From Mucidula mucida (lineage: Eukaryota; Basidiomycota; Agaricomycetes; Agaricales; Physalacriaceae): DNA of 15,442 nucleotides. The stretch spans positions 1-15,442 of the forward strand of contig JADNYV010000795.1 in assembly GCA_015501055.1 (NCBI GenBank), given 5' to 3'. Each line of letters starts with the position of its first letter. Positions within the stretch are counted from its first letter, which is position 1. Under the pieces are notes generated by a model. That model was not told the origin of the DNA and made no database searches. It was given only the letters and a program-made list of their open reading frames with translations. This document shows, piece after piece, positions 1-8,515 of the stretch. The translations under genes were made by a program, and so were the position numbers.

Positions 1-1373
1 CTGTGAATTTCTCGTAATAGTACTAGGAGATGCAAGATCCAGAAACTCACTCTGTCGATAGTTGTCGCCATTCGCCTTGATTTCACTGCGACATCTGGTG
101 CAGAAGGAGGAAGGAACGCCGAGCGCTGTATCGTTATTCGAAACAGGAATTGATGGCCTATTGGTGGGCATCTGCTGAAAGAGTTCCTCCATCAAGCGCT
201 CGATGACAGTGCCATGGTTTCCACGAATGTGTCGCTTCAAAGAGGGCTCATGATTGTAGATCCCTTTGCACTGATCTACAGGGCAGGTGATGACCCAACC
301 ATGGTGGTAAGTCAGGATGTGTCCTGAAAAGCAGATTTGCATTCGTCAAATCGCATGCGGGAGACGGAAACAAGAACTCACTCTGGAGATTCGGGCTTGC
401 GGTGAAATCGCATGGACATTCAGGACAGCTGTACTTGGCACCATTTTCAGGACTTCCTTTAGTTTTCCGCATGTAGGGCTTGCTTCGGTTGCGAAGCCTT
501 GAGTCGCGAAACTCCTGGGCCTTTGAATATTGAGAGGACTGATCATTGGCGTTCGGGAACTGCGCAAAATGGATAGTATCCGCCGGCGGAGCGCCTGAAA
601 GGGCTCGATAGTCTTGCCATAGATCGAACGGCGGCTGTGAATTGTCGTGCTGGTGGGATACACCGTCGTCGTGAATCGGATTCGTCGTGTTCGTGAAACT
701 GGCGCGCGCCTGCGCCGCAGGCATCCTCAAGTGTGATGGGAAGCTCTACTTAGACCTTTTTAGTCGCCTTCAATGATCACCGGCGGAAACGATACCTGAA
801 CATTCGCTCTCGACGAAGTGGCCGACGCAGACGGCTGGAAGACGACATATTGTACAGGAAATTCGTTGGCCTCTGCGTTCGTTTGACTACTGCTGTCGCG
901 CATGTATTCGCCGGGGAAAGAAGGCGCGTCATGAACAGCTGGGAAGGATGGTGGGGGCGCGAAGTCCTGACCGCCACCGCTCTCTAACCAAGGCGAGGCC
1001 AGACGTTCAGAATCTGAATGCAGGTATTCATCACTGACTGCCGCCTGAGTGGCGCCATTTGGTATAGCACTGGCGGGGTCTGCATGACCTGGTCAGTACG
1101 GAGAGGGAGATTTTCTACTTTCTGGGTCTACGTACCATTTAAGAGCTCATCAAAGAAGCGGTCGTCGGCATAGAAAATGGTCCGGTCCTCAACAGCGCCT
1201 GTGTGAGAAAGGCACCAACTAGATGACAGACTGTGGGACTGAGTAACGCTTGGAGATAAACAGAATAAGACTTACGAAAGGACGTTCGGCGCTTCGTTAT
1301 CATCAGCGGGACGGGGTTGATGTTTTCCGTGATGTGGCGCTGACGATCGCCGAAAACAATCTCCCTCCGACAT
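1..1373 (-). CDS. C2H2 zinc-finger protein, 5' part (runs off the left edge)
   Basis: Five exons are visible on the minus strand: 1373-1276, 1218-1136, 1079-796, 745-382 and 323-51. Introns of 57, 56, 50 and 58 nt close in phase. A fifth intron (50-1) starts GTGAGT and ends CAG exactly at the window edge. At least 367 residues are encoded. The start MSEGDC lies about 50 nt after a TATA-like ATAAAAG. Residues 1-260 are low-complexity, rich in Ser, Pro, Ala and Asp, and probably disordered. Then come two C2H2 fingers. Finger 1 has C-x2-C-x12-H-x4-H (CPEC ... RHILTYH) and is split by a phase-1 intron directly before its first His. Finger 2 has C-x4-C-x12-H-x4-H (CPVDQC ... RHIRGNH). A further CxxC (FCTRC) follows. 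The protein is probably a nuclear DNA-binding regulator, with unknown targets. The exon 1/exon 2 junction is the least certain: an alternative acceptor ending CACACAG at 1199 fits another frame that has no ATG. Confidence 0.72.
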
Positions 1374-1420
1374 ACCGCTACGTGAGTACCAAGGCAGCCG
1401 AAGAATCCCCCGCTTGTACG

Positions 1421-1427
1421 CTTTTAT
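1421..1427 (-). promoter_or_regulatory. TATA-like element of the left C2H2 gene
   Basis: ATAAAAG on the minus strand lies about 48 nt upstream of the proposed ATG at 1373. This supports that start codon. No other promoter motif was recognised. Confidence 0.35.
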
Positions 1428-2753
1428 GACCAGGAAGGCGGACGTGCTTCAGAGAGATGCGCAGTACATGAGGACTTTCGACAGCCTATCCTGCCTCGTT
1501 TCATGGAAACAGCAAAAACAGTAACAAGTTCACGCCCACATCAAAGACTCCTCACAGGCGCGCAACACGTTGCAGGTGTGTATACTTCTGTTCTCCATCC
1601 ATGAAAATAATCGTACTCTAGTCAATACCGCACGCAGGCTCTTCACTCCGAGTACATGAAACGACCTTGTTGCCCAGAAATTAAGACTTGCGTGTTGCGT
1701 TGACTGGGTCTTGGGCGGTTATTCCATGGTTCCCGAACAACAGCAGTGACCCCAACACGGCACGTGGCATGTCCTCATCCCGATATCAGGACAGCAAGAT
1801 AGATCGAACTGACAGAATGTAAAATCTTCGGATTGAAGAAGATTACACGGGCACGGTGAGTGTGACGCTCTCCTTGATGTTCTTCTTCCAAATTCTTCAA
1901 ACGGAGAGCATTAGTGATTTGACGGTTCAGAAAATCCAGGTCGGGTGGGAAGCGCACTGTAAGCATAAGCGCTGAAAAATGATGGTACAGGGCGCTATCT
2001 CCAGAGTGCTGTCGTCCTAGATTAGATATGTCCTCATGTGCAATGCGCAATACAATCAGTCGTGTATCGATGATACTGGTGCAGCATACCGGGCGCGACC
2101 AAGACAGCACGATGAGTAGCTCACCTCAGATAATGAGAGGATGTCCCGCCAATGGTCTCATACGTCCACAATCCCTGGCACGTCTACAAGTTGTCGAGAA
2201 CAAATCAACTAGAAGGCAAACGTCTTCTCATACAGCCATAAATCCGAACAGCAGAAGGTAGGATAAGAAAATTGCGTAGACGGAAGGCCACATAGAATGA
2301 CGGACGAACATGAAAAATTCGAGATCAGGTTTCCAGAAGAGTGTGGCGTTCAGTGTTGACGTCCGGATCTGCCAGCACCGGTAATCTGATGTGGTGTTCT
2401 GATCTCATCATGACAGACGAGAGGTATCCTAAACGCCACGGTAAGCGTTGTATAACACATATAGCTATGGGGTATGGAAGAATGAAGAGTTGGAACAAAT
2501 TCGCAAAGCCACTAAGCACGATTAGTTCGACCATTTACATTAGGGCTTAATGAATCTCACCAAGTACATCATAAGCGCCCGTATGGTTTGGAGACCTAGT
2601 GTCATGAGACGGCAATCAAACTCCGCGATCTAGCTAGGAACAGTCAAGAAAACAGCTCTCGAGCTCAGACACACACCATTGTCGAAGGATTGCAGGAGGA
2701 TCAGAGAGGCTACTCAAAGGATATTGGGGAGCGATTCTATAGTATCAGCGTAA

Positions 2754-3161
2754 AACGTGAAAAAGTCAGAACTCCAAAAATCTTACCGTTTCCAGGCTAC
2801 CACGTCAGGCAGTTTTCCCGCTCAATTAAAATCGAGCGTTCAGCTCCCACAGAAGATAACACGATTGAATGGTGGTGCTTCCGTTACGCCTGTCCACGAA
2901 TCGACATCAAAAACTCAAGCGCCCGTCCCAAGTAAACCCGAGGTGGTGTCATGGGACAACACATACTTACCCGGAAACATGCAAGAAGTCGAATTAACTA
3001 GACATGCGCATAATTTCTGAAGCGCAGTGACCCCACCTGAGAGGCCGAAAGTCATATTCGGGCGAAACGTCGTGGATCCGAGGTCAAGGCAGTCGATGGG
3101 TCTTCTGAACGTCGCGGATTCAAGGCCTAGTCAAAGCTTGTTGCATTGTCGTTATCTCTGA
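2754..3161 (+). pseudogene. Possible decayed or spliced coding remnant
   Basis: A single reading frame is open for about 135 codons, bounded by TAA at 2751 and TGA at 3159. It is broken once by TGA at 3018-3020. The first part has Pro/Ser/Thr-rich text (for example TPVHESTSKTQAPVPSKPE). The second part continues as PPERPKVIFGRNVVDPRS. There is no ATG near the beginning. The internal stop could lie inside an unrecognised intron, since candidate GT sites near 2943-2950 and an AG near 3022 exist, or it could be a nonsense mutation. No family is recognised, and a chance open frame is a real alternative. Confidence 0.2.
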
Positions 3162-3313
3162 CCAGCAGTTGAGATCGGCAGAGACAGTCGCATGAGATTG
3201 GCGGTGAGAAAATCGAGACTCGCAGGGAAAACTTCAGCAACCTCGTTGATGGTTGAAAGCAAAGATCGACACGGCATTTGCCGCAGAAAATAGGGCTGTC
3301 AATTAGCGTACAC

Positions 3314-3394
3314 GGCGCTATGGTGTAGCGGTAGCACGTGGGATTCTGATGTATCGTCCTTCCCACAACCCAGGTTCGATCCCTGGTAGTGCCT
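3314..3394 (+). tRNA. tRNA-Gln (anticodon CUG), with short intron
   Basis: A cloverleaf can be drawn. The acceptor stem is GGCGCTA (3314-3320) paired with TAGTGCC (3387-3393), with one G-U pair. The D arm is 3323-3337. The anticodon stem is TGGGA (3339-3343) with TCCCA (3361-3365). The T arm is CCAGG-TTCGATC-CCTGG (3370-3386), and the discriminator base is T3394. The RNA polymerase III A box (TGGTGTAGCGG, 3321-3331) and B box (GGTTCGATCCC, 3373-3383) are both present. The anticodon CTG is at 3346-3348, preceded by TT. The region between the anticodon stem halves is 17 nt rather than 7, which implies an intron of about 10 nt near 3350-3359, after position 37, the usual eukaryotic site. The TTTT at 3423-3426 may terminate transcription. 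The TGGGA-TTCTGA arm matches what I recall of fungal tRNA-Gln(CUG). Confidence 0.88.
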
Positions 3395-3712
3395 GTCCAA
3401 TCTATGAAACCTTAATATTTAATTTTACTGATTATAAGTTTTTACGGCGAACCGACGTCCTACTCCGATCGACCGATTTAACTCAGTACTACGGTGCGCC
3501 ACATTCATTGACAAATACTCGTCCTTGTCTGAGCCAGCGTATTGCCTAAGACATTTTTGAACGTGTGCTTTGCATAAGATGTAATACGCGTACGTCCAGT
3601 CGATACCTCATGATATTACTGAGACCAAAATTCTATTAACTAGGAATCGATAATCAACGAAGCGGTAAACTTGACCACTTAAGAGTAGAGTTTCGGATGA
3701 TCTTGTCAGAAG
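3395..3712. other. Intergenic region between tRNA-Gln and the small membrane protein gene
   Basis: This AT-richer stretch holds T runs that could end the tRNA transcript. It should also contain the 3' UTR of the minus-strand gene ending at 3713. No coding frame is supported. Confidence 0.5.
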
Positions 3713-4175
3713 TTAGCCGGATAAAGACAGAAAACCAAACGGACGCACTACTTCTTTCTCGACAAGACTCTCCAGGTCGGCCCAGCAGCGACGCGATGCC
3801 ATGACCATACCCCAAATGCCGTCGTAGCGCATAGCATGATACTCCCCGCAGAGCCGCTCAGCGCGAGCACGAAGACTGTCAATGATAGCAACATGAATTT
3901 CTAGTGTGTAATAATAACCAAGAAGGACGCGCATACTCATCTAGGTCCTGGAACACCCCAGGCGAACCAATAGCCCCATCATGCAGGTACGCCTCGACTT
4001 CCTCGATGCGAGCTTTTGTGGCTGAGAGAACGTTGCCCGGCCACATTGCAGGCATAAGAACAAGAGGGACCAACGCCAGAGCGAAGACCAGGCCAATCAA
4101 AGCAGAAGCTATAGCGACATCTCTGCCAGACTTTGATGAGTACAAAAGGCTTTCGAGGCTGGCGCTCGGGGTCAT
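3713..4175 (-). CDS. Small single-pass membrane protein, unknown function
   Basis: Two exons, 4175-3937 and 3875-3713, encode 133 residues. The 61-nt intron starts GTATGC and ends GACAG and restores frame. Without splicing the frame stops soon after the donor. The start MTPSAS is the first ATG after a TATATA box about 45 nt upstream. Residues 1-18 are polar. Residues 19-45 form one strong hydrophobic segment (Ala/Leu/Val-rich, ending PAMW). The rest is soluble, with a charged helix (KARIEEVEAYLHD) and a second helical region (LRARAERLCGEYH, then a WGMVMASRRCWADLE run). This suggests a short N-terminal side and a longer C-terminal helical domain on the other side of a membrane. I do not recognise a named family. 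It resembles lineage-restricted hypothetical proteins of Agaricomycetes. The alternative acceptor ending CACTAG gives an intron of only 36 nt and the wrong phase. Confidence 0.62.
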
Positions 4176-4498
4176 AACGAGGGTGTGTGCGTTAGGACAC
4201 ACAAGGGAAAGGGAAATATATAACTAGCATCTAGGCCCGGTGTAATGGAAGTTGCCTATTCTAACATCAAACCACACGATCAATCAAGTCGGACGCTGTT
4301 CATGCAGCGCTGCACACAAGGTCCTCCTCGTTGCCATGAATATGAGAAGAGCGTACTGGGAAGAAAACGCACCTACAAAGGACGTTTAACGTTGACAAGG
4401 AGAACGCGACCTAGGCATAAAACTCGCGAAGCTGCACAACTATTTTAATTTTGCGTTTAGACAGGCAGAGTGATAGATCTGACCTCAGCTTTCGCCGG
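4176..4498. other. Intergenic region between two tandem minus-strand genes
   Basis: It contains the TATATA box of the downstream membrane protein gene and should contain the 3' UTR of the DUF6697-like gene. Short open frames here have no coding character. Confidence 0.45.
4217..4222 (-). promoter_or_regulatory. TATA box of the small membrane protein gene
   Basis: TATATA (palindromic) lies 42-47 nt upstream of the ATG at 4175. The position fits a core promoter with a very short leader. Confidence 0.4.
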
Positions 4499-6249
4499 TC
4501 ACAGTTCATCGTCGCTCATACTATCTTCTTCCTCGGACGACAATTCGCCGTCTGTCAGCGCGCCAGAAAACGGATCGTCAGGATCCCAATGCTTACTCCG
4601 TGCGTAAACATGACGGAGAAATGGCTCGTCGTAGCCAACACATTCCATCCGAATGATATCCAGAGACTACGATAATCAGTAATTGTGTCCGACCAGGTAG
4701 TCAACCTCATACCTCTTCGCCTTTATCCAAAGCATCCAAAACATCAGAAACGGTCAAGCCATGATGACCTTTCTTCGTTTCCATGAGGGCGAAAACAGCG
4801 TCGTCAGTGACAGCCCGTGCGGCTTTACGTAGCTTTATCCTGGCATGCATGGATGAATAACATGACAATCTCTGCTTGAGGGTCTTGCCCGCCCACGATG
4901 TCCTAAGCTACATAACAGTCTGAATATAACGACGAGTAGCCGGCCACTCACGTCTACCGGTTGCATCATCCATAGCTTTTTCTCCATCTTCCCACAGACG
5001 CCACTCTTATACTGGCCATAATACTTCCACACCGGTACCGCCGTGTCCTCCTTCACAAACAAAGAAGCAATGTGATCCAACATTTTGTGTTGTACAGAGA
5101 AGATGAGTCCAGGTTTCCCAGGTCCTGTGGGCACTGCCGGGTTGTATTTCGGAGACGGGAATGCAAGCATCGCTTAGCCCCCGCAACGCCGGTCGGATCT
5201 TATGGGGAGCAATGTATCCATAGAACCCTTGAGGGACCCAGCCGTATGTCCTTGTCATAAAGCCTCGTCGAACTTTGCATAGGAATTTGGGAACAGCAAG
5301 AGCAGGAACTCCACGTAAGCGAGATTCGATGAAATCCGGAGGTATAATGATAGACTGTTCGTCTTTCTTCTGCGCGTTAAAGGATCGTCAGAGTCATTAA
5401 CATTACACACAACGATCGCAGCACCTTTGGCTTACGATCTTCGTCGACGTTCGGTTCATGTTTAATCCTAGGTGCGTGTACTGGATTGATCTTAGGTGCA
5501 TTCAATTCTGGGATCGGCGTTTCGCGTTTGAGATACTTGTGATTTGCCGCAGCCTACGATTGTTGAGTAGGAATGAGTAGGAAGGGTGACAAAAAGAAGA
5601 GGTGCCCACCTTACGACGAGGCCTCTGGCGAGGTCCTGCTCCCAAGATATCGCCATTGGAGACGTCCCGCACATACCCTGAGCGAGGGCGCGTCGATATT
5701 TCGACATGCGGGACGAGGTTCCGCTTTCGAATCATAGGTTTGACATCGTCTGAGAGACAGACCTAGATAGGGTTTCGGAAACTAGAATCCTTGACGAGTT
5801 AGGACGCACGCGAGTTATTGTTGTAGATGGATGGGTATTAATGGCGAACGAGAGGAAGACGAGCGCGGGGAGGGTGGTTCAGTCTTAATCGGCGCAGAAG
5901 AATTGGGTGTTTCGCGTGAAGCAGCACAAGGTCGCGATTCCGGCGTATGAAAGTCAATAACCATGTCCTTAGTCAAGTCCACGTTCTACGTACACGGATC
6001 CTCATGAGATATACAAATCTTCAATAGAGTGGGGTACATTACCTGTATGATCCTCTCTTTATGATTTCTCGCCATATCCTCGCGTTCTTTCAACTGGTTA
6101 CTCTGGCTTCGCTCATGTCGTGTCGGAGCCTGTTCGAGTCGAAACTGGGTGTACGCGTTCCGAAATTGATCTCGCTCTCCCTGTAGCCTGCAATTGGCCG
6201 CCTGAAGGTCCTCAAGCTGACGGCGAAGAACGTCAACATCGGTGTTCAT
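4499..6249 (-). CDS. DUF6697-like protein with N-terminal coiled coil, apparently frame-disrupted
   Basis: Coding blocks on the minus strand are 6249-6043, 5985-about 5850, 5749-5610, 5553-about 5425, 5369-4952, 4907-4713 and 4666-4499. Residues 1-70 begin MNTDVDVLRRQLEDLQ and form a coiled coil. A Ser/Pro-rich linker with KTEPPSPRSSSS follows, then a basic stretch (QRPRRK). The C-terminal domain has FPSPKYNPAVPTGPGKPGL, WKYYGQY, an Arg-rich helix (ARIKLRKAARAVTDD), then LDKGEE and RMECVGYDEPF. This order matches the basidiomycete domain I know as DUF6697, of unknown function. It ends in an acidic tail (LSSEEEDSMSDDEL). Two things are odd. Block 5369-4952 changes frame by one nucleotide near 5160-5176, and no nearby GT-AG pair repairs it. 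In block 2 a TAA (5815-5817) precedes the best-looking donor, so only a weaker donor at 5849 keeps the frame. The donor ending block 4 is also weak (GTGCTG at 5424, or GTAATG at 5406 with a 37-nt intron). This may be a decaying gene or contain sequence errors. Confidence 0.6.
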
Positions 6250-6253
6250 GTCA

Positions 6254-6479
6254 ATGAGCAAAATAGGACCCTTAGAAATCGTTGATCTGCACCGGACCGA
6301 TGGCCCGCCTCAGCTTGACGATGTAAGTACCACGACCTCCAGCCTTCCTCAAATCATAACATGTCTCCTCAGATTCCCCATTTCAGAATTTAGATGATAC
6401 TGGATACGTGGAATCGACGGACAATGGTGGCAAATCCTTTTTCACGCTAGTAGTACACCCACAAGTTATCGCCGATTGA
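6254..6479 (+). CDS. Tentative small two-exon gene (53 aa), unknown
   Basis: An ATG at 6254 opens a frame starting MSKIGPLEIVDLHRTDG. It runs to a donor GTAAGT at 6323. Joining to an acceptor TTTCAG ending at 6386 gives a phase-0 second exon (6387-6479) that ends in TGA. The product would be 53 residues, acidic, with a NLDDTGYVESTDNGG stretch and no recognised domain. The donor is canonical and the 64-nt intron is of normal size. However, its ATG lies only 4 nt from the divergent ATG of the DUF6697-like gene, which leaves no room for separate promoters. It could be a chance frame or a remnant of a larger gene. Confidence 0.28.
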
Positions 6480-6709
6480 CAATGCGCGCCAATGTACAAT
6501 CCGTAATGGATGGATACACGTTGCGTATCAGAGATGATTAAAGCTTGTATGTGACCAGTTCTAGATTTGTCTGATCTTTCTCGTTGAATTGTAGTCCTTC
6601 CATTCCAAGTATCTCTCCGCAGATCGAAGCTGGACCGAAGATCCTTCTCATTTTATGGCGTTTACACGAGCCAGGATAACGGAACCTTTTGCTCTCGTTG
6701 TGAGGTCTG

Positions 6710-6716
6710 ATAAAAG
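6710..6716 (+). promoter_or_regulatory. TATA-like element before the Zn2Cys6-like gene
   Basis: ATAAAAG lies about 45 nt upstream of the ATG at 6758, at a distance similar to the other TATA-like boxes in this window. Confidence 0.3.
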
Positions 6717-6757
6717 AGACGCTTAGGCTGACGTATCCATCCTTACTCGTCTCAATT

Positions 6758-7968
6758 ATGGATATGCAAGCAGCCATCACAGAAAAGACCCGCAGAGCCC
6801 TCTGGGATTTGCTAGCCGCGCGAGATACAGTCGATAACACACTCTCGAAGGCGTCCGAAATTCTTGTAAGCTCCTTCATCCCCTTTGCATGCGCTTTTAA
6901 CCCAACTCTTTCCTAGGCCGCTGCAGAATGTTTTGGCATCAATATCGACAGCGATACTTTCCGCTCTCAGGATGAAATTGTCCGGATTGAAGCTCTTATA
7001 AAGCAAAACGCCACCAGCGCGCGGTACCCGACTGTGAAGTCCTTGATCACACGCCTTCTTGACGTAGAGCTCAAAAGGTTGAGCGGTAAGTCGTTACTAC
7101 TTCATTCGCCATCATTTCCCTCACCAGCGAAGGACTGGGAGCCAATCCCAGTTTTCCTTCGACCGAAGGCGACCTAGTCGAGAAGCACGATAACATTGAG
7201 TCGGACATTCTCGTTGGACCTGTTATAGGAAGCTCACGACCGAAAAGAAATAAAACGGTCGTCGAGTCTGACTGCGAGGAAGACGTTTCTGTCGATGAGG
7301 ACGTGCCTCTCGCAAAGAGACGCCGTACGGCTAGAACCGCCCGTCGTAAGTCGTACATTTTCCCTGGAATCAAAACGCAGACCGAATTTCCGTGTAGGAA
7401 CAGGATCGTGCGTAGGATGGCCTCAAGAGCTATTCGAAAAGTTTGCAATGTACAGAGACAGCAGATGGAACCAGAAGAAATCTCTTCTAATGAAATTGTG
7501 GGCAGATGGTCTGAAAGATGGAGAACTTCAGGTGAGAAGAACGTTTTTCGGCCCCTGCGGTAGCTTCAAATACTAAGTACTTGCAGGCAATGACGGCTAG
7601 TAAAGCGTGTTATAGTTGCCAGCGAACGGAAGACGTTTGCGCTGTGCCACCTGGCGTTGTGGGTGTGCGCTGCCTGCGTTGCCATGCGGCGCGACCCAAT
7701 TCAACGTGCAGCTTTGTTAGGCGTCCTCGTGGCAGCAGACTTCCGGTCGCTTCGTCTGAAGATGATAGAGTAGCGACATCCAAAAGGAGTACCCCTACAC
7801 TCAAGAAAGAGACAACGCACCCTGCGCCAAGTATGTCTTTTACTTGATATGTAGTTCTCAGCGGCCTTAGCATTTTCTTTACCAGTCCAGCAAACAATTG
7901 AAAATATCAGATTGAACGGCAATATGGAAGCTTTTCTTAATCAGCTTCGTGATGCTCTGACCAAGTGA
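6758..7968 (+). CDS. Protein with Zn2Cys6-like cysteine cluster, putative nuclear regulator
   Basis: Six exons encode 316 residues: 6758-6865, 6917-7085, 7133-7345, 7398-7531, 7587-7830 and 7886-7968. Introns are 47-55 nt and all phases close. One acceptor is AAG (7132); a CAG at 7127 would break frame. Residues 1-92 are helical (begins MDMQAAITEKTRRALWDLL). Residues 95-160 are acidic and end in a basic, NLS-like PLAKRRRTARTAR. Residues 165-208 contain an aromatic helix (WPQELFEKFAMYRDSRWNQKK). Residues 216-249 carry C-x2-C-x6-C-x10-C-x2-C-x8-C (Cys 216, 219, 226, 237, 240, 249). That fits the spacing of the fungal Zn2Cys6 cluster, but without the usual lysine/arginine-rich first loop. The tail is Ser/Thr/Lys-rich and ends in a short helix. 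Unlike typical Zn2Cys6 activators, the cluster is C-terminal and there is no fungal_trans domain. DNA binding is inferred, not shown. Confidence 0.68.
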
Positions 7969-8515
7969 ATCAATCTCGTTGAATAAATATGTAGTAATAC
8001 AAAAGAATGTGACTGAATGTCCTGACGAAGTTTCGACGCCACACTTCCGTCGCCATGACGTGAAATTGCTTCCAAAAGCTTATTCGCCCAAAGCGCTATG
8101 AACATGGATTTTCGAGAATGAGTGGACGAGAAGCTGGATTTCAATCGCCCCACATCAGATCAAGGAAGAGCGCGCTTTCAGAGTGCATCTGGCGGTTCGA
8201 TGGCTTGCCTTGGGACAAAGTATAAAGAGACAGACAAATGCCACGGGCGAGTACTGGAGTGGATTGTCGCCAAGGAACGGATTATCGGGCCGATGGGAAT
8301 TGTGTCCGCGGAACGTGTTGTTTGCACGTGTATTGCCACTTCGCCTTTCAGAACAATGACATGAACAAAGAAAGTGCCGTTACGACTTGACCTTGTACTT
8401 TTCCCTTTATCCGCCTTTACGACCGTTACCGCTGCTGTTGTCCACTGTAATCCCCTCTGCTCTGCACGATCCTTCCAGTCAACGAACGCCACATTCCTGT
8501 ATAGCGCCGGTCTAT
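7969..8515. other. Intergenic region: 3' UTR of the Zn2Cys6-like gene and promoter/leader of the PKA gene
   Basis: AATAAA at about 7983-7988, 15 nt after the stop, is a plausible polyadenylation signal. TATAAAG at 8221 is a plausible TATA box for the kinase gene. The region 8395-8460 is pyrimidine-rich, as is common in fungal leaders. No gene is seen. Confidence 0.5.
8221..8227 (+). promoter_or_regulatory. TATA box of the PKA catalytic subunit gene
   Basis: TATAAAG lies 295 nt upstream of the chosen ATG. This implies a leader of roughly 260 nt, long but ordinary for a fungal signalling gene. Confidence 0.35.

Larger units (their letters stand above)
1374..3313. other. Intergenic region, no secure gene
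   Basis: About 1.9 kb with no recognised domain, tRNA, terminal repeat or transposase. The only stretch that looks slightly coding is the plus frame 2754-3161, described as a separate entry. A minus frame at 1775-2110 is open, but it begins with GTG, has no well-placed ATG and resembles no family I know. Composition is mixed, without microsatellites. Confidence 0.5.

Noticed and set aside
1775..2110. Open minus-strand frame of 111 codons
   Set aside because: It begins with GTG and has no well-placed ATG. It has no recognisable domain and no in-phase neighbouring exon was found; it may be a chance frame.
3040..3140. Imperfect tandem similarity (ACGTCGTGGATCC / ACGTCGCGGATTC) about 45 nt apart
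   Set aside because: The match is short with several mismatches and fades quickly; not enough to call a repeat.
1374..3313. Possible transposon remnant in the gene-poor stretch
   Set aside because: No terminal repeats, target-site duplications, transposase or reverse-transcriptase motifs could be seen.
3349..3549. Open plus-strand frame overlapping the tRNA
   Set aside because: Its beginning lies inside the tRNA-Gln gene, and the rest reads through AT-rich intergenic sequence.
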